A stretch of 64,000 bases of DNA from Sinomicrobium weinanense (lineage in GTDB: Bacteria > Bacteroidota > Bacteroidia > Flavobacteriales > Flavobacteriaceae). The stretch spans positions 62,001 through 126,000 of the forward strand of contig NZ_JAHKRR010000002.1 of NCBI RefSeq assembly GCF_018863395.1, given 5' to 3'. Under the pieces are notes generated by a model. The model had not been told where the DNA came from and searched no databases. It saw nothing but the letters and a program-made list of their open reading frames with translations. Numbering within the stretch: position 1 is the first letter of the stretch; the number at the start of each line of letters is the position of its first letter. The translations under genes were made by a program, and so were the position numbers. Shown one piece after another: positions 8,266-16,639 of the stretch.

Positions 8266-9204
8266 TTACGAACGAAATGCCAGGGGAGACAGGGAGGTCC
8301 GTTTTTTAAAAAAGTTAGAAAAGTGGGCTACTTCTTCAAAACCGAGACTGAAAGCTATCTCAGACACGTTCCAGCCTGTTTGTTTCAGCAATATCTTGGC
8401 TTCCTGGAGCAGCCGGCCGTTTATGATCTCGGTAGTGGTCTTTCCGGTGTTTTCTTTGAGCACTTTATTGAGATGGTTTACATGAATGGCAAGCCTTTCG
8501 GCATATTCTCCGGCGGTTCGCAGCTTTAGTTGCTGACCGGGGGAATCCAGGGGGAATTGCCGTTCCAGCAGTTCAACAAAAAGGGAAGTGATACGGGCCG
8601 AAGCGCTCTGGTCGTTATGCAAAACTGCGGCAGGCTGCAATTTTTGCCCGTAGTGAATAAGCTCCAGGACATAATTGCGGAGCAGGTCGTATTTGTATTC
8701 GTAGTCCGATGCTATTTCGCGCTGCATTTTTACGAACAACTGTCCTATTTCTTCCGCTTCTTCATCGGTAATCTCAAAAACAGGATAGCCACCCGCCCTG
8801 AAAATAGGGAGTTCATCCAGCACCACCCCACTTTTGTTCCTGATCAGAAATTCACCGGTAAACACACAAAAAGAGCCGGCCTGCTCTTCTTCCAGCGGAA
8901 ACCAGTGATAAGGGACCTTTGGCGTGGCAAACAGCAGCGCATTCTTTTCCACATCGATCACTTTGTCGGCATATTCTGCCCTGTTCCTTCCCCTGATAAG
9001 GCTTATTTTGTAATAAGCCCTGCGATCATAAGGCATCACATTTTTTTGTTTTACCTGCCTGATGGTGTCCGATATATCGAATACATTAAAATGACCGATC
9101 TCCTTATGGATCCCCGGCGGTAAAAGGGTATTCAGGTCCTTCCCGGTAAAGTTTACGGCTTCTTCGTAAAATTGCTCAAGCGACCTGTTCCTTATATGTT
9201 TCAC
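8266..9204 (-). CDS. AraC family transcriptional regulator
   Basis: A 312-residue regulator with an N-terminal sensing half (about 1-190, cupin-like, with YDRRAYYKISLIRG and DVEKNALLFATPKVPYHW). The C-terminal AraC-type double helix-turn-helix is at about 210-310 (LAIHVNHLNKVLKENTGKTTTEIINGRLLQEAKILLKQTGWNVSEIA, then FSLGFEEVAHFSNFFKKRTSLSP). The second helix-turn-helix signature is intact. It lies directly upstream of and in the same direction as the SDR gene, which is its most likely target; AraC-SDR pairs of this kind are frequent. A -7 element lies 23 bases before the start. Confidence 0.92.
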   Translation of the reverse strand: MKHIRNRSLEQFYEEAVNFTGKDLNTLLPPGIHKEIGHFNVFDISDTIRQVKQKNVMPYDRRAYYKISLIRGRNRAEYADKVIDVEKNALLFATPKVPYHWFPLEEEQAGSFCVFTGEFLIRNKSGVVLDELPIFRAGGYPVFEITDEEAEEIGQLFVKMQREIASDYEYKYDLLRNYVLELIHYGQKLQPAAVLHNDQSASARITSLFVELLERQFPLDSPGQQLKLRTAGEYAERLAIHVNHLNKVLKENTGKTTTEIINGRLLQEAKILLKQTGWNVSEIAFSLGFEEVAHFSNFFKKRTSLSPLAFRS

Positions 9205-9226
9205 CTTGTGGTCGGTTTGTAAAATT

Positions 9227-9234
9227 CAAAGATA
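9227..9234 (-). promoter_or_regulatory. Candidate -7 promoter element for the AraC gene
   Basis: Reads TATCTTTG on the minus strand, about 23 bases upstream of the AraC ATG. Confidence 0.5.
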
Positions 9235-9251
9235 GTATACTGGGCTTTCTC

Positions 9252-10193
9252 TTAAAACGTGATCTCTTCCCAGGTATTGGCATACACAGGAGCCACCTTG
9301 TTCAGGGAATTTTTAAGGCTTATGATATCTACTTTGGGGCCATCGGAGAAAACCTTGAGTATCTCGTCTTTTTTGGCGTCGAAAAAGACCTGCAACAGGA
9401 ATGAATTAGGCCTGGTGGAATTTACCCGTTCCAGGAATTTCATGGATCTGGCCATGGATTCTTTTCCGGAAGCTGCGTCTTCTGTCATCATGTCCAGTCC
9501 TTTCCGGTGATATTCGTACAGGGCTGTACGATAGCTTTTGAACGGATTGGACAGTAGGTTGTCGATCAAGCCCCAGCGGCTTTTGTTCCCGTCGGACTGT
9601 TTCCACCCGGAATAGTCACTGCTCTGTGCCAGGTTTACGATATTTCGTGCCTGTTCGTAGTAGGGCGTCCCTCCTTCGGGCGTAAAGGTGTCGGCATCCA
9701 TCCCCAGGATGATGTATACATAATACGTCACCACCGATACGAGATTGGACTCAAAGGTATTGGGGTTAAAAAAAAGCGGTTGAAATTCCAGGTAGCGGAA
9801 ATTGAACTGCCTGTCCTGGAAATTCAACACAGGCGATTCATATGCGGAATTGTACACCGGACGCGACGATTGCACCTGTATGGAAGCCGTAAAACGGTCA
9901 GATTCATAATTGTTGATCGTGATATACATGCTACTCTTTATCCGTTCCTGAGGTGCATATACGCGGTTGGTCCATTGGGTCTTGTTCACAAAATCGGTAA
10001 GGGATTTCTCCAGGCTTTCGAAGATCTGTTTATTGCTTTGCCCTACCTGTTCGGCATTCACGATCACCCGGCAGTTCAGCTCCTGTGCAGACAGGGAATA
10101 CGACCATAGCAAAACGAAAAGTAAAAGTGTATTACTCCATACCGCCTTAAGACATCCGGCGGCATATTTCGGTAAAAATATCCTGGGCAACAT
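9252..10193 (-). CDS. DUF4835 family protein
   Basis: A 313-residue secreted protein of the Bacteroidota family DUF4835. The only in-frame ATG is at 10193, which makes the first 47 bases overlap the end of coaBC. The hydrophobic signal (LLLFVLLWSYSLSAQ) lies at residues 23-38, so the leader before it is longer than usual. The mature part starts ELNCRVIVNAEQVGQSNKQIFESLEKSL and contains FRYLEFQPLFFNPNTFESNLVSVVTYYVYIILGMDADTF, the characteristic family core. The function is unknown. It follows coaBC in the flavobacterial bamD-rpoZ-coaBC cluster, where this gene is a conserved neighbour. Translational coupling to coaBC is likely from the overlap. Confidence 0.85.
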   Translation of the reverse strand: MLPRIFLPKYAAGCLKAVWSNTLLLFVLLWSYSLSAQELNCRVIVNAEQVGQSNKQIFESLEKSLTDFVNKTQWTNRVYAPQERIKSSMYITINNYESDRFTASIQVQSSRPVYNSAYESPVLNFQDRQFNFRYLEFQPLFFNPNTFESNLVSVVTYYVYIILGMDADTFTPEGGTPYYEQARNIVNLAQSSDYSGWKQSDGNKSRWGLIDNLLSNPFKSYRTALYEYHRKGLDMMTEDAASGKESMARSMKFLERVNSTRPNSFLLQVFFDAKKDEILKVFSDGPKVDIISLKNSLNKVAPVYANTWEEITF

Positions 10194-11355
10194 CCGATTT
10201 AGGTTTTAGTTCAAACGGGATGGTATTCCCCTCCCTGTCTATAAAAGTAATCTTATTTGTGGACTTACCAAAACCGGCTCCTTCGTCATTGAGTGAATTG
10301 AGCACAATGGCATCGAGCTTCTTTTTGTGGAGTTTTCCCCGGGCATTTTCCAATTCGTCATGGGTTTCCAGGGCAAATCCTGCCAGGTATTGATGTTTTT
10401 TGATGGCCCCGAGGGAGGCCAGGATATCTTTTGTAGGTTCCAGTTCGATGGACAGGGAGACGTCTTTTTTCTTTATTTTTTTATCTACCGGTGCTGCCGG
10501 CCTGTAATCGGCCACGGCTGCTGCCAGAATGGCTATATCCACACCGGGGAACACCTCGTGTGCAGCCTCGTACATTTCTTTGGCACTTACCACCCGCACA
10601 GTCCTAATCTCCGGAATATCGGCAGAGAGGTACGTAGGGCCGGAAATCAAAGTTACTTCCGCCCCGAGCCGGGCGGCAGTTCTGGCCAGTTCATAGCCCA
10701 TTCTTCCGGAAGAATGATTTCCTATAAAACGCACCGGGTCTATGGCCTCATAGGTCGGGCCCGCGGTAATAAGCACTTTTTTGCCATAGAGGGGCAGGTT
10801 ACGGATGATATGGTTTTCCATGAATTCCACAATGGCCTCCGGTTCTGCCATACGGCCTTCGCCGGTAAGCCCGCTCGCAAGTTCACCATGGGTTGCGGGG
10901 ATCACTATATTACCGTAAGTCTTTAATCTGTCCAGCGTTTCTTTTGTAGACGGGTGCCGGTACATATCCAGGTCCATCGCCGGGGCAATGTAGACCGGGC
11001 ATTTGGCAGAAAGGTAAGTTGCAAGTAAAAAATTGTCCGATACACCATTGGCCATCTTTGCCATGCTATTGGCTGTGCCCGGGGCAATTACCATATAATC
11101 TGCCCATAAACCGAGCTCCACGTGGTTGTTCCATAGGGCATTTTCGTCGTCCTCACTGGTAAATGAGGACAATACGGGATTTTTGGACAGGGTAGACAGG
11201 GTGAGCGGTGTAACGAATTCCCTGGCGTTTTCGGTCATCACCACCCGGACACTCGCTCCGGACTTTATAAACAACCGTACCAGAAAAGCGGTCTTATAAG
11301 CGGCAATGCCCCCTGTAATGCCCAAAAGGATGTTCTTGCCGCTTAAAACAGACAT
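10147..11355 (-). CDS. coaBC: Bifunctional phosphopantothenoylcysteine decarboxylase/phosphopantothenate-cysteine ligase
   Basis: A 402-residue fusion catalysing two coenzyme A steps: 4'-phosphopantothenate is joined to cysteine (CoaB), and the product is decarboxylated to 4'-phosphopantetheine (CoaC, FMN-dependent). The N-terminal flavoprotein half shows LLGITGGIAAYKTAFLVRLF, the catalytic-His block NNHVELGLWADYMVIAP with GTANSMAKMANGVSDN, and APAMDLDMYRHPST. The CoaB half begins about residue 190 with VLITAGPTYEAIDPVRFIGNHSSGRMG, and has AAVADYRP and the Lys-rich KKIKKK loop. It is encoded immediately after rpoZ (stop and start adjacent) and overlaps DUF4835 by 47 bases. Confidence 0.96.
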   Translation of the reverse strand: MSVLSGKNILLGITGGIAAYKTAFLVRLFIKSGASVRVVMTENAREFVTPLTLSTLSKNPVLSSFTSEDDENALWNNHVELGLWADYMVIAPGTANSMAKMANGVSDNFLLATYLSAKCPVYIAPAMDLDMYRHPSTKETLDRLKTYGNIVIPATHGELASGLTGEGRMAEPEAIVEFMENHIIRNLPLYGKKVLITAGPTYEAIDPVRFIGNHSSGRMGYELARTAARLGAEVTLISGPTYLSADIPEIRTVRVVSAKEMYEAAHEVFPGVDIAILAAAVADYRPAAPVDKKIKKKDVSLSIELEPTKDILASLGAIKKHQYLAGFALETHDELENARGKLHKKKLDAIVLNSLNDEGAGFGKSTNKITFIDREGNTIPFELKPKSDVAQDIFTEICRRMS

Positions 11356-11682
11356 TTATGCTTCTTTTTCGGTATTCCTGTAATATATTTTGTCGTTCAA
11401 CCACTCTTCCACAGCAATAGCGTGGGGCTTGGGGAGTTTTTCATAGAACTTGGACACTTCGATCTGTTCCTTGTTCTCGAAGATCTCCTCCAGGCTGTCG
11501 GTATAGGTAGCGAACTCTTCCAGCTTTTCGATCAGTTCCTTTTTGATCTCTGAATTGATCTGGATAGCCCTCTTGGAAACAATGGATATCGCCTCGTAGA
11601 TATTGTCGGTAGAGGCGTCTATCTTGTTTTTGTCGAGCGTTACGGTAGAAACCGGTGCTTCTGTTTTTCTCAGGTTACTCAT
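11356..11682 (-). CDS. rpoZ: DNA-directed RNA polymerase omega subunit (Bacteroidota type)
   Basis: A 108-residue omega subunit. The recognisable core is NIYEAISIVSKRAIQINSEIKKELIEKLEEF, corresponding to the omega helix that latches onto beta-prime. The C-terminal extension (KLPKPHAIAVEEWLNDKIYYRNTEKEA) is typical of the Bacteroidota form. It is placed between bamD (10-base gap) and coaBC (adjacent), the arrangement expected in flavobacteria, and is presumably translated from the bamD transcript. Confidence 0.9.
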   Translation of the reverse strand: MSNLRKTEAPVSTVTLDKNKIDASTDNIYEAISIVSKRAIQINSEIKKELIEKLEEFATYTDSLEEIFENKEQIEVSKFYEKLPKPHAIAVEEWLNDKIYYRNTEKEA

Positions 11683-11692
11683 CTCTCTCTTC

Positions 11693-12487
11693 TTATTTGC
11701 TAAATTGTTGTAATTCTTTTTCCACCACGGCTATCATCTTTTCCGTTTTATCTGCATATTTGGTCTCGGGGTAATATCTTTTCAATGTATTATAGGCATC
11801 TTTTGTATTGTTTAACCGCTCTTCCATCTTTGCATAAACACTGTTCACTGCAAGATTATAGGAAGCCTCCATTTTGTAATACATGGCATCTTCCCTGAAA
11901 ACGGTTCCCGGATAATTGGACAAGAAATTATCAAATGACTTAATCGCTGCTTCATAATACCGTATCCGGTTGTATTGCTTGGCGATCTCCAAATCCTTCT
12001 TTTCCAGCTTTGTCCGCAATTCCTGCGTAAGTTTATTGGCTTCGTCTATGTACTCCGAATCGGGATAAGTGTTGATAAACAACTGTAATTTGTCCAGGCC
12101 CGTATTGGTCTCTGTCTGGTCTACACTAAACTTCGGAGAAAGCATATAGTAGCTCTTGGCCCCGAGGAAAGCCGCTTCTTCGGCCTTGTCACTTTTGGGA
12201 TACGATTTTGAAAAACGTTCAAACTGGTAGGCCGCCAGATAGTATTCCTTGGTCTGATAATAGGAGTCCGCATGAAAATATACCACCCTCTCTCCTTGCG
12301 GTTTTCCCGCATACTGGGGCACGATCTGTTCAAAAAGGCGGTTCGCTTTCTTGTAATCCCCTTTGTTATACAGCTTTTCGGCCAAATCGTATTTTAACTT
12401 AACATCCTCGCTCTTCAGCGCCTTCTGAAATTCACTGCAGGAACTCAGCAGGGCAGCTGTGACAGCGATGTAAACAAATCTCTTCAT
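11693..12487 (-). CDS. bamD: Outer membrane protein assembly factor BamD
   Basis: A 264-residue lipoprotein of the BAM complex that inserts outer-membrane beta-barrels. The signal ends in the lipobox LLSSC (Cys17). Tetratricopeptide-like repeats follow: AEKLYNKGDYKKANRLFEQIVPQYAG, ADSYYQTKEYYLAAYQFERFSKSYP, then IRYYEAAIKSFDNFLSNYPGT, closing with the C-terminal helix KMIAVVEKELQQFSK. Length and repeat number fit the family. It is first in the bamD-rpoZ-coaBC-DUF4835 run, and two -7-like elements lie upstream (12561-12568 and 12587-12594). Confidence 0.93.
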   Translation of the reverse strand: MKRFVYIAVTAALLSSCSEFQKALKSEDVKLKYDLAEKLYNKGDYKKANRLFEQIVPQYAGKPQGERVVYFHADSYYQTKEYYLAAYQFERFSKSYPKSDKAEEAAFLGAKSYYMLSPKFSVDQTETNTGLDKLQLFINTYPDSEYIDEANKLTQELRTKLEKKDLEIAKQYNRIRYYEAAIKSFDNFLSNYPGTVFREDAMYYKMEASYNLAVNSVYAKMEERLNNTKDAYNTLKRYYPETKYADKTEKMIAVVEKELQQFSK

Positions 12488-12560
12488 GCTTTGACTCGTA
12501 AGTTTTAGTGGTTCTTTCCGTTAAAATTACGGAAATGGCACTTACCGCTAAAATTAACGG

Positions 12561-12594
12561 CAAAATTAGCCAATAATTAGATAATACAAAATTA
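12561..12594 (-). promoter_or_regulatory. Two candidate -7 elements for the bamD operon
   Basis: Both 12561-12568 and 12587-12594 read TAATTTTG on the minus strand, fitting TAnnTTTG, 74 and 100 bases upstream of the bamD start. Either or both may drive the operon. Confidence 0.45.
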
Positions 12595-12749
12595 TTTATC
12601 GCCCGAAGATACAATTTACATTCTTCCCTGAAAACAGGAAGGAACGAATTTTAACCATATTTTAGAGTTTACTACGCTTCCTTCTCTGCTTTACCTTTTT
12701 ACCGAAATCCAAAAATCACCCTTGTACAGTGATTTTTTTCCTGCTCTTT

Positions 12750-12815
12750 AATTCTATGTTTGTAGAATTGAAATTTTATTCTATATTTGTAGAGTTAATT
12801 CTAATTTTATAGAAC
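12750..12815 (+). promoter_or_regulatory. Three BlaI-type operator dyads overlapping promoter motifs
   Basis: Three copies of the dyad TTCTA-N6-TAGAA lie immediately before blaI. The first, at 12750-12769, is AATTCTA-TGTTTG-TAGAATT with 7-bp arms. The second, at 12779-12794, has one mismatch (TAGAG). The third, at 12799-12814, abuts the ATG at 12816. Centres are spaced 27 and 20 bp. The first two dyads contain TATGTTTG (12755-12762) and TATATTTG (12782-12789), both -7 promoter matches. Repressor bound there would therefore block the promoter directly. Autoregulation by the adjacent BlaI is the natural reading but is inferred. Confidence 0.7.
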
Positions 12816-13181
12816 ATGAAGCTATCCAACTCCGAAGAAGAACTCATGAATTATCTATGGAAGCTCAAAAAGGCTTTTATGAAAGATCTGTTGCAGCAAT
12901 ATCCCGAACCCAAACCGGCCCCAACGACTTTGGCCACCTTATTAAAACGAATGAAGGATAAGCAGTTCATCGATTACAAAGTTTATGGAAAATCCAGAGA
13001 ATACTTCCCGCTGGTGAAGAAGAAAGACTACTTTTCCAGGCACGTCAACAGGTTGATAAAAACCTTTTTTAATGACAACGCCAGCCAGTTCGCTTCGTTT
13101 TTTACGACGGAAACCAATCTTACCAAAGAAGAATTGGAAAAACTTAAAGAGTTAATAGATGATGAAATAAAAAAGAAATAA
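12816..13181 (+). CDS. BlaI/MecI/CopY family transcriptional repressor
   Basis: A 121-residue winged-helix repressor. The N-terminal DNA-binding domain (MKLSNSEEELMNYLWKLKKAF, then PTTLATLLKRMKDKQFIDYKVYGKSREYFPLVKK) matches the BlaI/MecI fold. The C-terminal helices (residues 75-121) form the dimerisation region, where BlaI proteins are cleaved on induction. It is followed one base after its stop by an M56 metallopeptidase gene, the standard repressor-sensor arrangement, and is preceded by three dyads probably bound by the protein itself. No beta-lactamase gene is adjacent, so the regulon is unknown. Confidence 0.92.
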   Translation: MKLSNSEEELMNYLWKLKKAFMKDLLQQYPEPKPAPTTLATLLKRMKDKQFIDYKVYGKSREYFPLVKKKDYFSRHVNRLIKTFFNDNASQFASFFTTETNLTKEELEKLKELIDDEIKKK

Positions 13182-13182
13182 C

Positions 13183-14844
13183 ATGCTGTATTACATCTTA
13201 AAATCATCGGCCTGCCTGACGGTATTCATATTGTTTTACAAGTTGTTTCTGGAAAAGCAGGACATGCATGTTTTTAAACGGTTTTACCTGATCTTTGCGT
13301 TAATCGCCTCATTCTGCATTCCGCTGATCACTTTTAAAACCTATGTTGAACCGGCCCTGACACCACAACTTATAGCCCATACTGCAATTCCGGCCGAAAA
13401 ACTGTTGGGCACAACAATCCGGGAAACAAATTACTTTCCTGTCGTTTTGTGGGGTATTTACGGGATGGGAGCAGCAGTTTTTGGCATTCTTTTTTTATCG
13501 AACCTGCTGAAACTCATTAAAAAAATAACGCTTAATGAAAAAAAGAGGTCCGGGAAATTCACCAATGTGCTACTCTTAACAGAGGTAGTTCCGCACACCT
13601 TCTTCCATTATATTTTTCTGGAAAAGAATAAATTTGAAGCCGGACAAATTCCCGAAGAAATTTTACTGCACGAACAATCGCATGCCCGACAAAAACACAG
13701 TCTGGACCTTGTTTTTATCGAGTTGCTTCAGGTTATATTCTGGTTTAATCCGCTTATTTATTTTATAAAAAAAGACATCAGGCTCAACCATGAATTTTTG
13801 GCAGACCAGGCTGTTCTGTCCCATGGTTATCACACAAGAAAATACCAGCAGATGCTATTGGCATATTCATTAAGAGTAGCTCATTATCCATTTGCTGCAG
13901 CCATCAATTATTCATTCATCAAAAAGCGATTTACAGTTATGAGAACACACACATCTAAAAAAGCCATTTGGTTGAGAAGCCTCATGCTCCTACCGTTGTT
14001 GACGGTACTGGTTTGCAGCTTCAGCCAGAAAAAGGAGATTGAAAAAAACAACTCCGAAATTCAATCTCTCTCTTCAAAAAAGACAGTCTCCATTTTGGAA
14101 AATACAGAGATCCTGGTCACGAAAGACCGGAAACTCTATGTCAACGGAAAACAAACAACCCTTAAAGCATTGCCAAACATTCTTGCTCAGTTAGGCCTAA
14201 AGCCGTCTTCCGACAAGCAGGATAAAACAGGGCCTGTTAAGATTAAAATTGAAAAGGGCGTAAAAATGGGCCTTGTCACCGACATCAAAGAACAATTAAG
14301 GCAACACGGTTATCCTGCGGTGAAAATAACGCCCCTTTCGCAACGAAAAGGCGCAACCCCCAAACAAATTGCCGAACACAACAAACTGACGAGCTTTTAC
14401 AATTCACAGCCAGGCGGTAAGCGGATCATTAAATTTGACGACCTGGCCCGTATACAATATCTGTACACCCTTATGACCGGAGAGCAAAAGGCACAGGCTC
14501 AACCCCTTGCCACACTTCCTCCGCCCCCACCGGAGGCCCCTCAAAAGCCTGAACCCGTTTCAATCCAGGAAGATCAGTTCCAGCTCGTCATATTGATAAA
14601 CAAGCACGACGAGCTGATGTTAATCGAAAACTCCAAAGACTTTATAGAAAAAGTCTCCATAAATGACCTGAAAGATCAATTGCTGAACATCCATAAAAAC
14701 GAAATGAAGAGATCCGGTTCTATAAACACACTGATAAAAACTGACAGGGCTTCTAAAGGAATTATTGCCAGGGTCTCTTCCATTTTAGAAGAACTGAAAC
14801 TATACAAGCCCATTAAGATGGGGGTTAGGACTCAATACCCATAA
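13183..14844 (+). CDS. M56 (BlaR1-like) membrane metallopeptidase with extended C-terminal region
   Basis: A 553-residue membrane protein. Transmembrane segments lie at about 1-23, 33-52, 85-110 and 263-281. The zinc site is H163-E-Q-S-H167 in LLHEQSHARQ, with a likely third ligand in NHEFLADQA (Glu204). In BlaR1 proteins this domain is activated by a periplasmic signal and cleaves the partner repressor. There is no penicillin-binding sensor domain here. Instead residues 282-553 hold two stretches (about 307-378 and 468-541) that resemble ExbD/TolR periplasmic domains: a strand, KDRKLYVNGKQ or KHDELMLIE, then an LKxxL helix and a GVKMGLVTDIKEQLRQHG-like helix. A linker with PPPPPEAP joins them. 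The signal it senses is unknown. Confidence 0.85.
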   Translation: MLYYILKSSACLTVFILFYKLFLEKQDMHVFKRFYLIFALIASFCIPLITFKTYVEPALTPQLIAHTAIPAEKLLGTTIRETNYFPVVLWGIYGMGAAVFGILFLSNLLKLIKKITLNEKKRSGKFTNVLLLTEVVPHTFFHYIFLEKNKFEAGQIPEEILLHEQSHARQKHSLDLVFIELLQVIFWFNPLIYFIKKDIRLNHEFLADQAVLSHGYHTRKYQQMLLAYSLRVAHYPFAAAINYSFIKKRFTVMRTHTSKKAIWLRSLMLLPLLTVLVCSFSQKKEIEKNNSEIQSLSSKKTVSILENTEILVTKDRKLYVNGKQTTLKALPNILAQLGLKPSSDKQDKTGPVKIKIEKGVKMGLVTDIKEQLRQHGYPAVKITPLSQRKGATPKQIAEHNKLTSFYNSQPGGKRIIKFDDLARIQYLYTLMTGEQKAQAQPLATLPPPPPEAPQKPEPVSIQEDQFQLVILINKHDELMLIENSKDFIEKVSINDLKDQLLNIHKNEMKRSGSINTLIKTDRASKGIIARVSSILEELKLYKPIKMGVRTQYP

Positions 14845-15188
14845 TCACCCGAACCACAACCGGCTAGCCCTCATTAAGATCTGTAATCCGGTTAAGTGGC
14901 CTTACCCGCAAGTACTTTAATTTATTAAAATCAGTTCAACATAAATCACGAAGTCATTACGAGCCCTAACATTTTAGCAACCGCATAAATGGAAAATGAC
15001 ATCTCTGTCCCGTCAAGCGAAGTCGAGACGCCCTAGCCAGCCCGGAACCCCTCGACTCCGCTCGGGGTGACAGCTTCCTATATCATTGTAATTCATATTA
15101 TTACAACCAAAAAAAAGTATCGAGAAATATCTGACCAGAAAAAATCCTCGGCCTGATGATAGGGATCATTCTTATGTCGGGATTCAGG
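14845..15188. other. 344-bp intergenic region with a palindromic repeat
   Basis: No gene between the convergent M56 and dapA genes. At about 15004-15072 is a degenerate inverted repeat whose arms contain GCGAAGTCGAGACG (left) and CCCCTCGACTCCGCTCGGGG (right). It is of the CGAAGTCGA / TCGACTTCG kind seen between genes in many Bacteroidota. Confidence 0.6.
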
Positions 15189-16076
15189 TTATACCAAATT
15201 CACATTTTTTTCAACAAAACCCGATATTCTTGCTTCCAGTTCGCTGTCCACTTTTACCAGGGGCAGCCGCACCGCATCATCTGCCAGTTCAAGGGCATGT
15301 AATATGGATTTTATTCCGGCCGGGTTACCCTGTTCGAAAGCCATATCTATGACATCCATAAGTTTGTAATGTAAAGTATAAGCCTCCTTGGCATGCCCTT
15401 TCAACCCATACCTTACCATCTCCGAAAATTCCCTGGGAAATCCCTGCCCTATGACAGATATAACCCCGGATCCCCCGGCCAGTACCATGGGGAGAGTGAT
15501 CATATCGTCACCGGAAATGACCAGGAAGCCTTCCGGTTTGTCCTTTACAAGCCGCATGGCCTGTACGATATCGCCTGCTGCCTCTTTTATCCCTATAATA
15601 TTTTCCATGTCCCGGGCCAGCCTCAGTACGGTTGCAGGTAATATATTGGAAGCCGTTCTTCCCGGAACGTTATACAGGATAACGGGTATCGGTGACGCTT
15701 CTGCCACGGCTTTGAAATGCTGATATATACCTTCCTGTGTAGGCTTGTTATAATAAGGCGATACGGACAGGACGGCATCGAATGCAGACAGGTCTGCGTC
15801 CTGCAGCTCGCGGATCACTTCGGCCGTGTTGTTGCCACCGATACCGAGCACCAACGGAAGTTTGCCTGCATTTGCCTTTATAACGGTTTGTTTTACGATC
15901 TCTTTTTCTTCTTTGGTCAATGTCGCACTTTCTCCGGTGGTCCCCAAAACCACCAGATATTCCACTCCTCCTTCCGTGCAGTGGGTAACCACCCTTTCGA
16001 GTGCTGCCCGGTCCACACTGTTATCCCTGTTAAACGGGGTTACCAAAGCTACCCCGGTGCCTGTGAATTTTGACAT
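15189..16076 (-). CDS. dapA: 4-hydroxy-tetrahydrodipicolinate synthase
   Basis: A 295-residue TIM-barrel lyase of the diaminopimelate/lysine pathway, condensing pyruvate with aspartate semialdehyde. Visible residues are the Schiff-base Lys164 in GIKEAAGD, Tyr135 in LYNVPGRT, and the substrate loop GTTGES (45-50). [12 protein letters not shown] at the N-terminus is canonical. The length equals that of typical DapA. It starts one base after the stop of the DUF6913 gene and is probably translated from the same transcript. Confidence 0.96.
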   Translation of the reverse strand: MSKFTGTGVALVTPFNRDNSVDRAALERVVTHCTEGGVEYLVVLGTTGESATLTKEEKEIVKQTVIKANAGKLPLVLGIGGNNTAEVIRELQDADLSAFDAVLSVSPYYNKPTQEGIYQHFKAVAEASPIPVILYNVPGRTASNILPATVLRLARDMENIIGIKEAAGDIVQAMRLVKDKPEGFLVISGDDMITLPMVLAGGSGVISVIGQGFPREFSEMVRYGLKGHAKEAYTLHYKLMDVIDMAFEQGNPAGIKSILHALELADDAVRLPLVKVDSELEARISGFVEKNVNLV

Positions 16077-16077
16077 T

Positions 16078-16602
16078 TTATATCTTGTTTAAAATAGTGA
16101 GGTATTTAATTAATTCTGTCCTGAACTCCGGAAACCTGTTCGGAGTAGTGTTTAATATAAAATCGTTCCCTTTCTCGTATTCGCCTGTCAGCCCCACCTT
16201 AAAGGCCGACCTGACCTGCAGGGTAGCCAGTCCCAGCAACAGTTGCGGCTGACTGTAATAGCTGAGCAACATATCGTAGGGCCTGTCCAGGATCTGCTTG
16301 TAACGATCGTTGCGGATCTCTCCTTTCCACCCCAGGTCTTCCTGGCGAAAGACCGGAATGCCATAATAGGCATTGGCATCTTTTCGCCCGGTATAACCTA
16401 TGATCCGGAAATGCTCCTGCCGGACCTGTATATCCATGGCCAACTCCTTAAACGCCTCTACATCATCAAATTCGTCAAGGTTTACCACACAGGCCAGTGA
16501 AGACACTTTGTCATTCCCGGCATTTCGTTCGCCACTGTTGGACGACAGGCCTTTTTTAAGAATTTTATAGGCCGCTTTTTCCTTGTATTTCTTAAAAAAC
16601 AT
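16078..16602 (-). CDS. DUF6913 family protein
   Basis: A 174-residue cytosolic protein, which I place in the flavobacterial family DUF6913 from its overall pattern and its position next to dapA. The start at 16602 ([15 protein letters not shown]) is chosen because a -7 promoter element lies 20 bases upstream. Longer in-frame extensions would run through the divergent gene's start. Recognisable stretches are [61 protein letters not shown] and the C-terminal [15 protein letters not shown]. No catalytic motif is visible and the function is unknown. Confidence 0.75.
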   Translation of the reverse strand: MFFKKYKEKAAYKILKKGLSSNSGERNAGNDKVSSLACVVNLDEFDDVEAFKELAMDIQVRQEHFRIIGYTGRKDANAYYGIPVFRQEDLGWKGEIRNDRYKQILDRPYDMLLSYYSQPQLLLGLATLQVRSAFKVGLTGEYEKGNDFILNTTPNRFPEFRTELIKYLTILNKI

Positions 16603-16621
16603 ATACCTTCGCTTTGTTTTG

Positions 16622-16629
16622 CAAATGTA
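16622..16629 (-). promoter_or_regulatory. Candidate -7 promoter element for DUF6913-dapA
   Basis: Reads TACATTTG on the minus strand, about 20 bases upstream of the ATG at 16602. Confidence 0.5.
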
Positions 16630-16639
16630 ATACATTACC

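Larger units (their letters stand above)
12488..12815. other. 328-bp divergent intergenic region
   Basis: No gene. The left half carries the bamD promoter candidates and an AT-rich stretch. The right half (12750-12815) carries the BlaI operator dyads and promoter motifs. Confidence 0.7.

Noticed and set aside
12432-12614. Small minus-strand frame with a hydrophobic stretch upstream of bamD
   Set aside because: It overlaps the bamD start and promoter region and has no independent support.
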